From positions 80,094 through 144,093 of the forward strand of contig CAWIXM010000025.1 in the NCBI GenBank assembly GCA_963840055.1: a DNA stretch of 64,000 nt, read 5' to 3'. Position numbers and translations under genes: made by a program. Below the pieces are notes generated by a model that was given only the letters and a program-made list of their open reading frames with translations, made no database searches and was not told the origin of the DNA. The stretch is from Rhodoplanes sp963840055. Its GTDB lineage: Bacteria > Pseudomonadota > Alphaproteobacteria > Rhizobiales > Xanthobacteraceae. This document shows, in pieces, positions 56,422 through 64,000 of the stretch (positions are counted from its first letter, which is position 1; each line of letters begins with the position of its first letter).

Positions 56422-57686
56422 GCGAGAACGGGGGAGAGCCCAAATCGGGCAGACGCGATCCTGCCGCGGACCTGCGTCTGCGGCCCGAACGGCCGCCGGT
56501 GACGCGGCTCTCACGCAAGGCGCTCATGGGCCTCGCGGCCATCGCGGCGATCTTGATCTCGGGCGCTCTGATCTGGGGATTATATCAAGGGCGGAAGAAA
56601 CCGACCGGCGAGACAGAGGTTTACAATACCGAGAACAAGCCGACCCCCGACGGCCTCACGGCGCTGCCACGCGACTACTCCGGCCTGCCGCGCAGCAGCC
56701 CGCCGCCGATTGCGCCGGGTGTCCCGGTGCTGGGGCCTCCGTTGCCCGGAGATCTCGGCCGACCAATTCACAACGCGCAGATCCCGGCGTCGGCATCAGT
56801 AGAGTCTGCCGTCGATGCCGAGCAGCAACGCGTCGTGCAGGAAACCGAAGCCGCGCGCACCAGCCGCCTGTTCGCCAACACGAACGCGAGGGAACGCTCG
56901 GCGACACCGACCGCTTTGCCGCCGACAATCGTGGACCAAGCCGCAGGGCCACTGACGAGTCGCGTCGAGCCGCCGCCATACGATCCGGACTCGCTCCTCA
57001 ATATGCAGGACCGCAAGCTCGCATTCCTGACGGCCGCCGTCGATCGCAAGACCGTGAGCCCGGATCGGCTCGTCAACCCGGCATCGCGCTATGTCGTCCA
57101 GGCCGGCGCCGTGATTCCGGCGGCGCTCATCACCGGCATTCGCTCCGATCTCCCCGGCCAGGTCACCGCCCAGGTCACCGAGCATGTCTACGACAGTCCC
57201 ACCGGCAAATATCTTCTCATCCCGCAAGGATCGAAGCTCATCGGTGTCTACGACAGCCAGGTCTCGTTCGGACAGGATCGCGTCCTCTTGGTCTGGACAC
57301 GGCTGATCATGCCGAATGGCCGCTCGATCGTGCTCGAGCGCCAGCCCGGCGCCGACACGCAAGGATTCGCCGGCCTGGAGGATAAGGTCGACCATCATTG
57401 GGGCCGCCTGTTCACGGCGGCGGCACTGTCGACGCTGCTCGGCGTCGGCGCAGAACTCGGCGCGGCCAACAACGACAGCGCCATCCTGACGGCGCTCAGA
57501 CGCGGCAGCACCGACAGCGCCATCCTGACGGCGCTCAGACGCGGCAGCACCGACAGTCTCAACCAGGCCGGACAGCAAGTCGTCCGCCGGAACCTCAACA
57601 TACAGCCGACGATAACCATCCGGCCGGGTTTCCCTGTGCGGGTGGTCATCAATCGCGACCTGGTGCTCGCGCCCTACAGAAACTGA
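56418..57686 (+). CDS. trbI: Conjugal transfer protein TrbI (VirB10-like)
   Basis: A 422-residue protein spanning both membranes. A cytoplasmic tail, one inner-membrane helix (about 35-57, MGLAAIAAILISGALIWGLY), a proline-rich periplasmic part, and the C-terminal TrbI domain VVQAGAVIPAALITGIRSDL, YLLIPQGSKLIGVYDSQVSF and TITIRPGFPVRVVINRDLVL. Near the end a 13-residue unit SAILTALRRGSTD is repeated directly (57478-57555). It overlaps trbG by 4 bp. Confidence 0.92.
   Translation: MSENGGEPKSGRRDPAADLRLRPERPPVTRLSRKALMGLAAIAAILISGALIWGLYQGRKKPTGETEVYNTENKPTPDGLTALPRDYSGLPRSSPPPIAPGVPVLGPPLPGDLGRPIHNAQIPASASVESAVDAEQQRVVQETEAARTSRLFANTNARERSATPTALPPTIVDQAAGPLTSRVEPPPYDPDSLLNMQDRKLAFLTAAVDRKTVSPDRLVNPASRYVVQAGAVIPAALITGIRSDLPGQVTAQVTEHVYDSPTGKYLLIPQGSKLIGVYDSQVSFGQDRVLLVWTRLIMPNGRSIVLERQPGADTQGFAGLEDKVDHHWGRLFTAAALSTLLGVGAELGAANNDSAILTALRRGSTDSAILTALRRGSTDSLNQAGQQVVRRNLNIQPTITIRPGFPVRVVINRDLVLAPYRN
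57477..57555 (+). repeat. 39-bp direct repeat inside trbI
   Basis: CAGCGCCATCCTGACGGCGC and the following 19 bases occur twice in direct succession without change, adding 13 residues between two transmembrane-pore segments. Confidence 0.85.
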
Positions 57687-57697
57687 CCGCGCTCGCA

Positions 57698-57925
57698 ATG
57701 GCCAAGCTGAAGCTCTCTGCAGTTGAGAACGATCGACCGGTCAAGCTCACCGTCGAGCTGCCGGCTGCTGTTCATCGTGACCTCGTCGCCTACGCCGATG
57801 TCCTTGCGCGCCAGAACGGACAGAAGATCGAGCCGGCGAAACTCGTCGCACCGATGCTGGCGCGGTTCATGTCGTCGGATCGAGCCTTTGTACGCGCACG
57901 GCGAGAAAGCAACGACACAAGCTGA
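57698..57925 (+). CDS. DUF2274 protein of the trb cluster
   Basis: Seventy-five residues: MAKLKLSAVENDRPVKLTVE, PAAVHRDLVAYADVLARQNG and KLVAPMLARFMSSDRAF. DUF2274 proteins regularly close Trb-type clusters of Rhizobiales; the helix-strand pattern suggests an RHH-like fold. Eleven bp after trbI. Confidence 0.85.
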   Translation: MAKLKLSAVENDRPVKLTVELPAAVHRDLVAYADVLARQNGQKIEPAKLVAPMLARFMSSDRAFVRARRESNDTS

Positions 57926-58194
57926 TCGAGCCGCTGTTGGCGCGCGTGCAAACGCCGCGACCGGTGTACTTCATTTTTTCGAAGCCAGCACCAAAGCCGG
58001 CCGTATCCACCGTCATGGCGCCCGACACGACGGGTCCCCACATGGCAATCATGCGCGGGAGAATCATTCAGAGCAGTGCCTATGGCCGCCGCCCTCGCGG
58101 CCGTTGGACATTCAATTCCGGAGAAGCAATAACGATTCAACGCACCCGATATTTGCTCGCGTAATGCTTGCCGAGAACCTTGCGGACCTGCTCG
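57926..58194. other. End of the conjugation cluster, no gene
   Basis: About 270 bp with no supported frame; probably the right border of the transfer module. Confidence 0.35.
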
Positions 58195-58380
58195 GCAGGT
58201 GCCCGCCGGAAACCATGCAGCATAGGCCGCCAACAGGTAGGCAGATGCCCTGCAATTGCCGACCGGCGCGTCGGCGAAAAGGTCAATCACGGATATGCCG
58301 GGCGCCATCTGGTGCAACACCGCTCGCATTTGCCCAACATAGGGACCATGCAGTCCGAAGTCCGTGAACAGCACAATCAT
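58195..58380 (-). pseudogene. SAM hydroxide adenosyltransferase (DUF62), N-terminal fragment
   Basis: MIVLFTDFGLHGPYVGQMRA, VLHQMAPGISVIDLFADAPV and SAYLLAAYAAWFPAGT are the first 60 residues of the S-adenosylmethionine hydrolase/halogenase-like family, including the D-F-G active-site start. The family has about 260 residues; homology ends at 58195. Truncated by the island edge. Confidence 0.75.
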
Positions 58381-58486
58381 GGTGCAGGTTGACCTAAGTC
58401 CGTCCGGTGCTTTGCAATGATAGCGCGCTTTCCGCGGACGGCTAATCGCCGTTCGCCAGACGGTGCACGCCATGTAGGCTTTGGCC

Positions 58487-58792
58487 TCAGTCCCCGCCCT
58501 TGACGCCAGTGCCGCGATCGATGTGACCAAGATCGCGGCCGGGATCGAGGCGATCGCGCACCCGCTGCTTCAGCGTCTTGGCGTCGGGGAAGCCGCCATC
58601 CGCCTTGCGCTCCCAGATCGTCGTGCCGTCGTAGGTGATTTCGAACACGCCGCATGTCCCGGGCGACAGCGCCACCTCGCCGAGATCGGTCCCGAAGGTC
58701 GAGAGCAGCTCCTGCGCCATCCAGGCGGCACGCAGCAGCCATTGGCATTGCGTGCAATACGCGATCACTATGCGGGGAGGTGATCTGCCCAT
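58487..58792 (-). CDS. Rdx (SelT/SelW/SelH)-family thioredoxin-like protein
   Basis: A 101-residue protein of the Rdx group with C-x-x-C in AYCTQCQWLLRAAWMAQELL, followed by GEVALSPGTCGVFEITYDG and ADGGFPDAKTLKQRVRDRL. These small proteins are presumed redox partners; target unknown. ATG 58792 is preferred; an open frame upstream to 58861 has no ribosome site. Confidence 0.85.
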   Translation of the reverse strand: MGRSPPRIVIAYCTQCQWLLRAAWMAQELLSTFGTDLGEVALSPGTCGVFEITYDGTTIWERKADGGFPDAKTLKQRVRDRLDPGRDLGHIDRGTGVKGGD

Positions 58793-59142
58793 AGCCGGCC
58801 TCTTCGAAGCTGACCGCCAGCCAGGCCGAGGTAGACCATCACCATCCAAGAAACCATACAAATCGGGGCTTGGCGGTTGATCGTCGGTCTGGGCCGCGGC
58901 CCGCGCGGTACCAGCGGGTCCGTGGACAGGCTTCTCAACTTTGCTTGACCCAATAATTATCTGCTCGGTAGCAACAGGGCAGCGCTAAAAACATCGCGCA
59001 CGTGGAGACCGTCAGTCGTCGCGGCGTTGTTTTGGATCACTGTTTCGCGTCGCGGTGTTTCCACCAATGTGCGGTCGCAGCATTAGCCCGCCCCGGGCGG
59101 CATGGATTATTTAGGTCGCTCCGCTCCCCGGCGAAAGTCGCG
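58793..59142. other. Intergenic
   Basis: About 350 bp; nothing recognisable. A transcript from here would end at the terminator at 59143, so an unannotated small RNA is possible but unsupported. Confidence 0.3.
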
Positions 59143-59173
59143 AAAGCCCGGGATTCGAGAGCCCGGGCTTTTT
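59143..59173 (+). terminator. Rho-independent terminator
   Basis: AAGCCCGGG and CCCGGGCTT form a perfect stem with a short loop (ATTCGAGAG), followed by TTTTT. A textbook intrinsic terminator on the plus strand, with no gene just before it. Confidence 0.8.
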
Positions 59174-59378
59174 CTGCCCGCACAAGTCTGTGTTGCTCGC
59201 ATCACACCGGGAGCACGGGTACGTAGTTCGGCGTCGCGCGGTTCCAATCATATCTGAGGTGGCGGGCGAAAACCTCGTCCTCTGCATTTTACGGTTTAAG
59301 TGTAACGCATTGATTCTCAATGATCAGTATTGACGTTTTTTACAGTGAAGCCCTTGAAAAGATTGACAATCACAGAGC

Positions 59379-59420
59379 CTCTTAATCAGCAGGTCCAAGG
59401 TTCGAGTTCTAATGCGCTCA
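59379..59420 (+). tRNA. tRNA-Lys(CTT) 3' half, attachment-site remnant
   Basis: CCTCTTAATCAGCAGGTC (anticodon loop CTCTTAA), then CAAGGTTCGAGTTCTAATGC GCTCA: the anticodon, variable and T arms and acceptor strand of tRNA-Lys, degenerate at several bases and without CCA. No 5' half. It follows the pattern of att remnants in this window. Confidence 0.65.
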
Positions 59421-59576
59421 AACTCGAACCCCGGGAGCACCTATGACCGAATCAGCGCCCTACGAGGTATCGATAAGTTCTTGCCGGAGGCGAGGTATCC
59501 GACATTCCAAAATTGCGGGTAACAACTTGATGTGATTTGACGCTCCCCAGGTCGAACTGCCGTTTCCAGATAATCG
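59421..59576. other. Intergenic
   Basis: The first bases (AACTCGAACC) are the inverse of the T-arm GGTTCGAGTT at 59399, giving a 10-bp stem. Otherwise empty. Confidence 0.35.
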
Positions 59577-60887
59577 TTAGGCTGGCGTATTGAGTGTCAT
59601 TGCCGCAAGCATTTTCGCCCCAATCGCGTCGGCCGCCTCATGAAGGGGCGAAGCCGCGAAATGCGCATAGCGAGCCGTTGTCGCCGGCTGCGTATGGCCG
59701 AGCAACGCGCCGATCATTTGAAGGCTAAGGCCGCCAGCTGCCCCAACGCTGGCAAAACTATGCCGAATATCGTGTAACCGTACATTCTCAAGCTTGGCGG
59801 CTGCGCACAGATGCATCCACGGCTTACGTAGCGACGTGATTGGGTGACCCGGACGATTTCCCTCCAGGACGTAGTCGGTGTTTGGATCACGCTTAATCGC
59901 CGTCAACACCTGTACCGCAGCCTCTGATAAGTATACCGCCTTAGCGCCGGTCTTGCTGTCGGGCAGCAGCAGTAACTTTCGCTCGAGATGGACGTGGGGC
60001 CAGCGCAAGCTGAGGATCTCGCCCACGCGACATCCCGTGAACAGCAGCAATCGGATTGCTGCGACCATTGATGGCCTTTCCGAACGCGGCCCGATTTTCT
60101 TCTGACCTCCCCGCTTTTTCTTGACTGGAGGTGCCGCTGGGTCGACTTCCTCAATCAACAGTTCACCCCGCTCGGCCGCCGTCAGCGCCGCGCCCAAGCG
60201 GGCCAATTCATCGGTCGAAAGGAAGCGCTCCACTTTGTTCTCGGCGTAGTGTTTGACGCCACGGCAGGGATTCGAACCCTCGGGCCGAAGCTTCCATTCC
60301 TCGGCCAGTTCGAACATCTTTGACAGCAGTGCCTGGACGCGATTAGCGACGATTTCGCCGCCCCGCACGATGCGTCGTCCTCGGAACGTAGTCTTCTCGT
60401 CCTTCTTCGTTTTACCAGTCGCAACGTCGCGCATGACGCGGGAAATATCCGCTCGCTCCACAGCCGAGATCGACATCTTTCCAATCAGCGGAACAATATG
60501 GTTGGCCAGGTTGCGTCGATCCTGCGCTATTGCGGAGGGCTTCTTATGCGCTCCGGCATATTCGCTCATGTATTGCTCGCCGAGTTCGGCGACAGTCGAC
60601 GTGGAGCGATCACGCGTTCTGGCGCTCGCAGGATTCTCGCCGGAAGCAACGGCGCCCCGGAGACGGATAGCTTCGACCCGTGCTTGTTCGGTGGTCACAT
60701 CGACGCCGTGGCGCCCAATCGTCACTCGATAGTCGCGTCCATTCCGCCCGTACTGAAGCAGATAGATGCGTCCGCCCTTGGGCGTTACCTTGCACCCAAA
60801 TCCCCGGATTTCCGTATCCCAAAGGAAACTATCGCGCGCATCGGGCTTGAGCGCTTCGACCGAACGCTTGGTGAGCTTCCCGCGCAT
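59577..60887 (-). CDS. Tyrosine integrase of the tRNA-Phe island
   Basis: A 436-residue P4-like integrase. DUF4102-type arm domain MRGKLTKRSVEALKPDARDS, then TIGRHGVDVTTEQARVEAIR, a core-binding domain, and the catalytic domain: Arg in LLFTGCRVGEILSLRW, H-x-x-R in VRLHDIRHSFASVGAAGG, His in GALLGHTQPATTARYAHFAA with the nucleophile Tyr. ATG 60887 gives the normal family start; a longer frame to 61010 exists. It begins about 200 bp from the 3' end of tRNA-Phe, its likely target. Confidence 0.93.
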   Translation of the reverse strand: MRGKLTKRSVEALKPDARDSFLWDTEIRGFGCKVTPKGGRIYLLQYGRNGRDYRVTIGRHGVDVTTEQARVEAIRLRGAVASGENPASARTRDRSTSTVAELGEQYMSEYAGAHKKPSAIAQDRRNLANHIVPLIGKMSISAVERADISRVMRDVATGKTKKDEKTTFRGRRIVRGGEIVANRVQALLSKMFELAEEWKLRPEGSNPCRGVKHYAENKVERFLSTDELARLGAALTAAERGELLIEEVDPAAPPVKKKRGGQKKIGPRSERPSMVAAIRLLLFTGCRVGEILSLRWPHVHLERKLLLLPDSKTGAKAVYLSEAAVQVLTAIKRDPNTDYVLEGNRPGHPITSLRKPWMHLCAAAKLENVRLHDIRHSFASVGAAGGLSLQMIGALLGHTQPATTARYAHFAASPLHEAADAIGAKMLAAMTLNTPA

Positions 60888-61082
60888 GTCTAGTCCCGCC
60901 CAAATGGCCATCAACAGCGGAGAGATTCTGGCATTGATGCCCCTTCCTAGCAAGGCGCCAGCAAGGTCCAGGAAGAAAATCGCCGGATATTCTGGCGTAT
61001 CGAGTCGCAATCGAGGCTAGTGGCTCGCGATCACAAGAGATTGAATAAGCGTATATTTTCGCGCTTTATCGTAGGAATGGCT

Positions 61083-61158
61083 TGGTGCCCAGGGGCGGAA
61101 TCGAACCACCGACACCGTGATTTTCAGTCACGTGCTCTACCAACTGAGCTACCTGGGC
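61083..61158 (-). tRNA. tRNA-Phe (GAA)
   Basis: A complete 76-nt cloverleaf on the minus strand: acceptor GCCCAGG pairs with CCTGGGC, D arm GCTCAGTTGGTAGAGC, anticodon arm GTGACTGAAAATCAC (GAA), T arm GTGG-TTCGATTC-CGCC, and an encoded CCA. It is the intact partner of the integrase at 59577. Confidence 0.95.
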
Positions 61159-61629
61159 GTGGGCCGCGCGAGCGAACCCGAAATGAGGGAGAGCGGGCCG
61201 GTTTATAAGGGCTTGGCGGCGTCCTGTCCAGGACCGCCCGCACCATCCTCGGCGCACTGTCCAGGAGCGCCGCCGCCATCCCCGCCGGTCTCGGCGAGGC
61301 CGAGATGCTTCCCCGTCCGTGTTCGGCCGTAGGACCGCTGGGCTAATGCGCCTTACGCGGCCTGATTGAGCGAGCGCCGCGGCTGGTGCGATGTTCGCGC
61401 GGAGGTTTGTGTCGGCCGAGGTCCGGCCGCCAGTTTATCGAGCTTCCGCGCGCTCGCCTCCGGTGTTGTCTCAATTGCTATAGCCAAAGACTGGATTACG
61501 ATCGCGCGTCAGGAGAGGCGCTGATCGCTGCGCGACCCTTCGCAGATGCGAAGCGTGGGCAGGGGCAGGGGCAGCGCCGCCGCTTGGACATGATTGACGC
61601 GTAAAAGGCCGAACGGGAAGGGGCGCCCT
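61159..61629. other. Intergenic, no gene supported
   Basis: About 470 bp between tRNA-Phe and the Crp-type gene, which are divergent. GC-rich; no motif identified. Confidence 0.35.
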
Positions 61630-62427
61630 GTGAAGTCGGATAGTCGACGCCTGAAGGAAAAGGCGCACGGGCTGATTGCGGCCTGCACGTTATTCCACGG
61701 CTTGGGCGAACAACAGCGGACTCAGCTGTTCGACCGCATTCATTTGCGCGAATACGCCGCCGGCGACACGATATTTTCGATGGGCGATTCCGGCGCGAGC
61801 CTGATGGCGGTCGTCGAAGGCAGCGTGCAAATCACCGTGCCTTCCCCGGAGGGGAAGGAAATCATTCTCGCGATCATGCACGCGGGCGACGTGTTCGGCG
61901 AGATCAGTCTGCTCGACGGCCAGGAACGCAGCGCCGACGCTCGCGCGATGACGGCCTGCACGCTCGCCATTCTCGAGCGCCGAGACGTGTTGCGGGTTTT
62001 CGAAAACTATCCGCAGGCCTACTTCGACGTCGTGCAGTTGCTGTGCCAACGGATACGGCGGACGACCACGCAAATGGCGGAAGTTACGCTGTTGGATTTG
62101 CCGCCCCGGCTGGCGCGGGCGCTGCTCCGCGTCGCGAGCTCCCCGCTTTCCGATCCGGCCACCAGAATGCCGGAAGTGGTGACGCTATCGCAGCGCGAGC
62201 TGGGGAACATCGTCGGCGCCACCCGCGAGAGCGTGAACAAGTGCCTTCGCATCTGGCAGCTCAACAAGATTGTCGAGGTGCAAGCCGCCGGAATCCGGAT
62301 CTGGATCAGGGGGCGCTCGAAAGCCTGGCCGATCTGCTCGACCATTGAACTCTGGCGCCGGGATCGCCGCGCTGGATCCGACGCCGGCGGGGCGCTATCG
62401 GCCTGTCAGGTGGCATCCGGGCGATAG
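61630..62427 (+). CDS. Crp/Fnr-family transcription regulator, C-terminus frameshifted
   Basis: The N-terminal cyclic-nucleotide-binding domain: CTLFHGLGEQQRTQLFDRIH, AAGDTIFSMGDSGASLMAVV, GDVFGEISLLDGQERSADAR. It is followed by a long helix and the HTH_Crp domain with the recognition helix in VTLSQRELGNIVGATRESVN K. No Fnr-type N-terminal cysteines are seen. Near 62301 one C appears missing, so the normal end (DQGALESLADLLDH, stop 62346-62348) is replaced by about 30 unrelated residues to 62427. GTG 61630 is preferred because GGAAGGGG lies upstream. Confidence 0.85.
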   Translation: MKSDSRRLKEKAHGLIAACTLFHGLGEQQRTQLFDRIHLREYAAGDTIFSMGDSGASLMAVVEGSVQITVPSPEGKEIILAIMHAGDVFGEISLLDGQERSADARAMTACTLAILERRDVLRVFENYPQAYFDVVQLLCQRIRRTTTQMAEVTLLDLPPRLARALLRVASSPLSDPATRMPEVVTLSQRELGNIVGATRESVNKCLRIWQLNKIVEVQAAGIRIWIRGRSKAWPICSTIELWRRDRRAGSDAGGALSACQVASGR

Positions 62428-62443
62428 GGGGGGTAACTTATTT

Positions 62444-62545
62444 AGAGCATTTTCCGGCTAAGTGGGAACCGGTTCGCCGCAGAAAATGCGACCACAAGAA
62501 GATAACTTGAGCGAATTCCGATTCCATTGGAACGGAATTCGCTCT
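62444..62545. repeat. Dispersed palindromic repeat, copy 1
   Basis: AGAGCATTTTCCGGCTAAGT with GTTCGCCGCAGAAAATGC and a second palindrome GAATTCCGATTCCATTGGAA CGGAATTC. A near-identical copy lies at 63114-63213. I know related intergenic repeats from Bradyrhizobium genomes. Confidence 0.8.
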
Positions 62546-62557
62546 GGCCGTACCCGC

Positions 62558-63037
62558 TCACGGCGGGCCCGGGTCGAAATTGCAGGTCGCTCCGCCTCCC
62601 GCCTTTTGCTTCACCTCGTTGGGATCAATCGTGCATACAAGGTGCGAAAGACTTTCGCGGATGGTGCCGGCCGCCCCGTCCGGCGGTACGCCGACCTCCG
62701 CGATCGTCGCAAACATCTCATGGGCCTTCCGACCGGTCAGCGTGATCTTTTTCGAGCCGAAGGTCAGTTCGCAGGAGCGGTCCGTGATATCGACATTGCT
62801 TGCGCGGCAGACAATCGAGTCGGCCTTAATTGTGATCTTGCGGTTTGCGGGGAAACGGAAATTCAGATAGCCCGCAAACATGCGCGCCATCAAGCTTCGG
62901 TCCTGCCGCGGGAGCAGCCGCGAGTCGGCGGCGACGAGCGCGGCGAGGGCCAAAGCGCTGCTGCCCGAAGCCGTCGCTGCCGACGCGCTTTCGCTCGCCA
63001 CCAGCACGCATAGAACGAAGAAGGCCATTTTCTTCAT
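62558..63037 (-). CDS. Small exported protein, 159 aa
   Basis: Signal peptide MKKMAFFVLCVLVASESASA; GAGGAG before the ATG at 63037 decides the start. The mature part reads RQDRSLMARMFAGYLNFRFP, ITIKADSIVCRASNVDITDR and ELTFGSKKITLTGRKAHEMF, with three cysteines (two near CRASNVDITDRSC) that could pair in the periplasm. Family not recognised. It lies between two copies of a dispersed repeat, in the opposite direction to its neighbours. Confidence 0.75.
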   Translation of the reverse strand: MKKMAFFVLCVLVASESASAATASGSSALALAALVAADSRLLPRQDRSLMARMFAGYLNFRFPANRKITIKADSIVCRASNVDITDRSCELTFGSKKITLTGRKAHEMFATIAEVGVPPDGAAGTIRESLSHLVCTIDPNEVKQKAGGGATCNFDPGPP

Positions 63038-63113
63038 CGCAAGCTCCTCCCTTTTCCCAGAGGCCCGGTGCGCCTTACTTGCGGTCCCTGTGACCGATGA
63101 TTCGCTCGAATTA

Positions 63114-63213
63114 AGAGCATTTTCCGGCGAAGTGGTAACGGTTCGCCGCAGAAAATGCGATCGCTGAGGGACAACCAGAGCGAAATTCCGATTCCATCGG
63201 AACGGAATTCGCG
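63114..63213. repeat. Dispersed palindromic repeat, copy 2
   Basis: Direct copy of 62444-62545 with a few substitutions, on the other side of the small exported gene. Confidence 0.8.
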
Positions 63214-63227
63214 CTAGCGGCAAGCTC

Positions 63228-63992
63228 ATGTTGCGCGGGCTCATCGCCGTGGTTTGCTCCATTGCGGGTCTGGCCCCCGCGGCTGCGATGGTCGGCGGCG
63301 CGCCGAACGCCGATCCGGCGATCGCTCGCCACATCGCGCTGATCGTCGGCTCGCGCGGCACCTCATGCACGGGTGCCGTGATTGCGCGAGACATGGTGCT
63401 CACCGCCGCGCATTGCGTGCTGCCCGGCGCGGACTACAAGCTCGTCAGGTACGACCAGGGGCGGCCCGTCCTTCTCGATACTGCTCAAATCGCGCGCCAT
63501 CCGAATTTCGACCTCAATGCGCTGCTCGGCCACCGCGCCACTGCCGACGTGGCGCTGATGAAGCTCGCCGCACCGCTGCCGGCGGAGTTTGCTCCGGCGA
63601 CATTGGCGCAGCCGGGGCGCCCCATCGCCGTCGGCGATGCGTTCATGGTTGCGGGCTACGGCGTTGCGGTGCGCGGCGACGGAAAGACCGGCGGCACCAT
63701 TCGCACGGCGAAGCTGGTCGTTACCGGAAAGCCGGGCTCCCTGCAGCTGCGGCTCTTCGATCCGGTTACGAAAGGCGAGCGGGCCGGCCTTGGCGCGTGC
63801 ACCGGGGATTCCGGCGCGCCGGTGTTCGCCGTTGACGGTGGCATACTCGCCGTCGTCGGCGTGGTGAGCTGGTCGACCGGACCCCGGCTCACCGCGGGGT
63901 GCGGCGGGTTGACCGGGGTCACGCCGCTCGCGCGCTACCGCGACTGGGTCCTGGGGGCGGCGCGGCGGATGGGATCGCCGGTCGGGCCGTGA
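63228..63992 (+). CDS. Trypsin-like (S1) serine protease, exported
   Basis: A 254-residue chymotrypsin-fold protease. Signal peptide about residues 1-20 (MLRGLIAVVCSIAGLAPAAA) and mature start MVGGAPNADP, resembling the IVGG activation site. The catalytic triad is His62 in LTAAHCVL, Asp107 in ATADVALMKL and Ser195 in GACTGDSGAPVF. One disulfide pair is visible (C47-C63). No partner gene in the window. Complete. Confidence 0.9.
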   Translation: MLRGLIAVVCSIAGLAPAAAMVGGAPNADPAIARHIALIVGSRGTSCTGAVIARDMVLTAAHCVLPGADYKLVRYDQGRPVLLDTAQIARHPNFDLNALLGHRATADVALMKLAAPLPAEFAPATLAQPGRPIAVGDAFMVAGYGVAVRGDGKTGGTIRTAKLVVTGKPGSLQLRLFDPVTKGERAGLGACTGDSGAPVFAVDGGILAVVGVVSWSTGPRLTAGCGGLTGVTPLARYRDWVLGAARRMGSPVGP

Positions 63993-64000
63993 GAGCCGTG

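Noticed and set aside
59399..59430. Hairpin GGTTCGAGTT/AACTCGAACC as a terminator
   Set aside because: One arm is the T arm of the tRNA-Lys remnant and no T-run follows.

Overview
The window looks like a chromosome segment of an alphaproteobacterium of the Rhizobiales, most probably a Bradyrhizobium/Rhodopseudomonas-type organism (Nitrobacteraceae). The evidence is high GC, the small Rhizobiales-type families (DUF3551, DUF3489, DUF2312/GapR, DUF2274, HGG-motif proteins), the style of the IS elements, and a Slt/DacF-SPOR/SPFH gene stock of that group. No species is claimed.

Layout. 1-9.1 kb is a scrap zone: a terminase fragment, a 772-bp tandem duplication carrying an HflC tail and a small secreted Lys/Gly/Pro-rich protein, IS200 and integrase-core IS elements with deletion derivatives, a broken metallo-beta-lactamase gene, a nuclease fragment interrupted by a large serine-recombinase element, and RHS and group II intron shards. 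9.2-23.1 kb is an ordinary metabolic/stress block: nifJ (with a one-base frameshift) overlapping a dihydroorotate-dehydrogenase-like gene, ClpP, TspO, two Hsp20 genes, a DUF3489 protein, an acetyltransferase, a GapR-type protein, an HNH protein and DoxX. 23.1-28.4 kb holds mobile debris (a TIR-bounded mini-element, the tail of a tyrosine recombinase abutting the tail of a DUF3363 relaxase, a tRNA-Glu 3' half, an IS1634 scrap, a complete IS200) around small secreted proteins and an H1-like protein. 28.5-35.8 kb is mostly core cell-wall biology (Slt lytic transglycosylase, DacF-like carboxypeptidase with SPOR domain).

36.0-38.4 kb carries the most unusual pair: a TIR-domain protein anchored in the inner membrane, followed 9 bp later by an exported coiled-coil/TPR-repeat protein. 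Both carry the same glycine/serine motif (GGVAIGGSVSGSTIT) in parts predicted to face the periplasm. I infer a two-component sensor-effector module with a cytoplasmic TIR output. A resolvase, IS30, a truncated AIPR-type abortive-infection gene split by IS66, and IS256 follow, so this is a defence/mobile hotspot.

46.8-61.2 kb is a mosaic of integrative elements: a tyrosine integrase ending at a tRNA-Met 3' half; a Trb-type conjugation cluster (traG, two ribbon-helix-helix genes, trbB, trbC, trbD/E/G remnants, trbI, DUF2274) with an MFS cargo gene; a tRNA-Lys 3' half; and a second integrase beside an intact tRNA-Phe. The trb cluster is not functional as it stands, because two internal deletions fuse trbD to trbE and trbE to the end of trbG. 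One ribbon-helix-helix gene is broken by an in-place inversion of about 180 bp which, if flipped back, restores a complete frame matching its neighbour. 61.6-64 kb returns to normal genes: a Crp/Fnr regulator, a secreted small protein between two copies of a dispersed repeat, and a trypsin-like protease.

Several otherwise intact genes (nifJ, one hsp20, the MFS gene, the Crp gene, one transposase) carry single-base frameshifts. Sequencing error cannot be excluded for these from the sequence alone.
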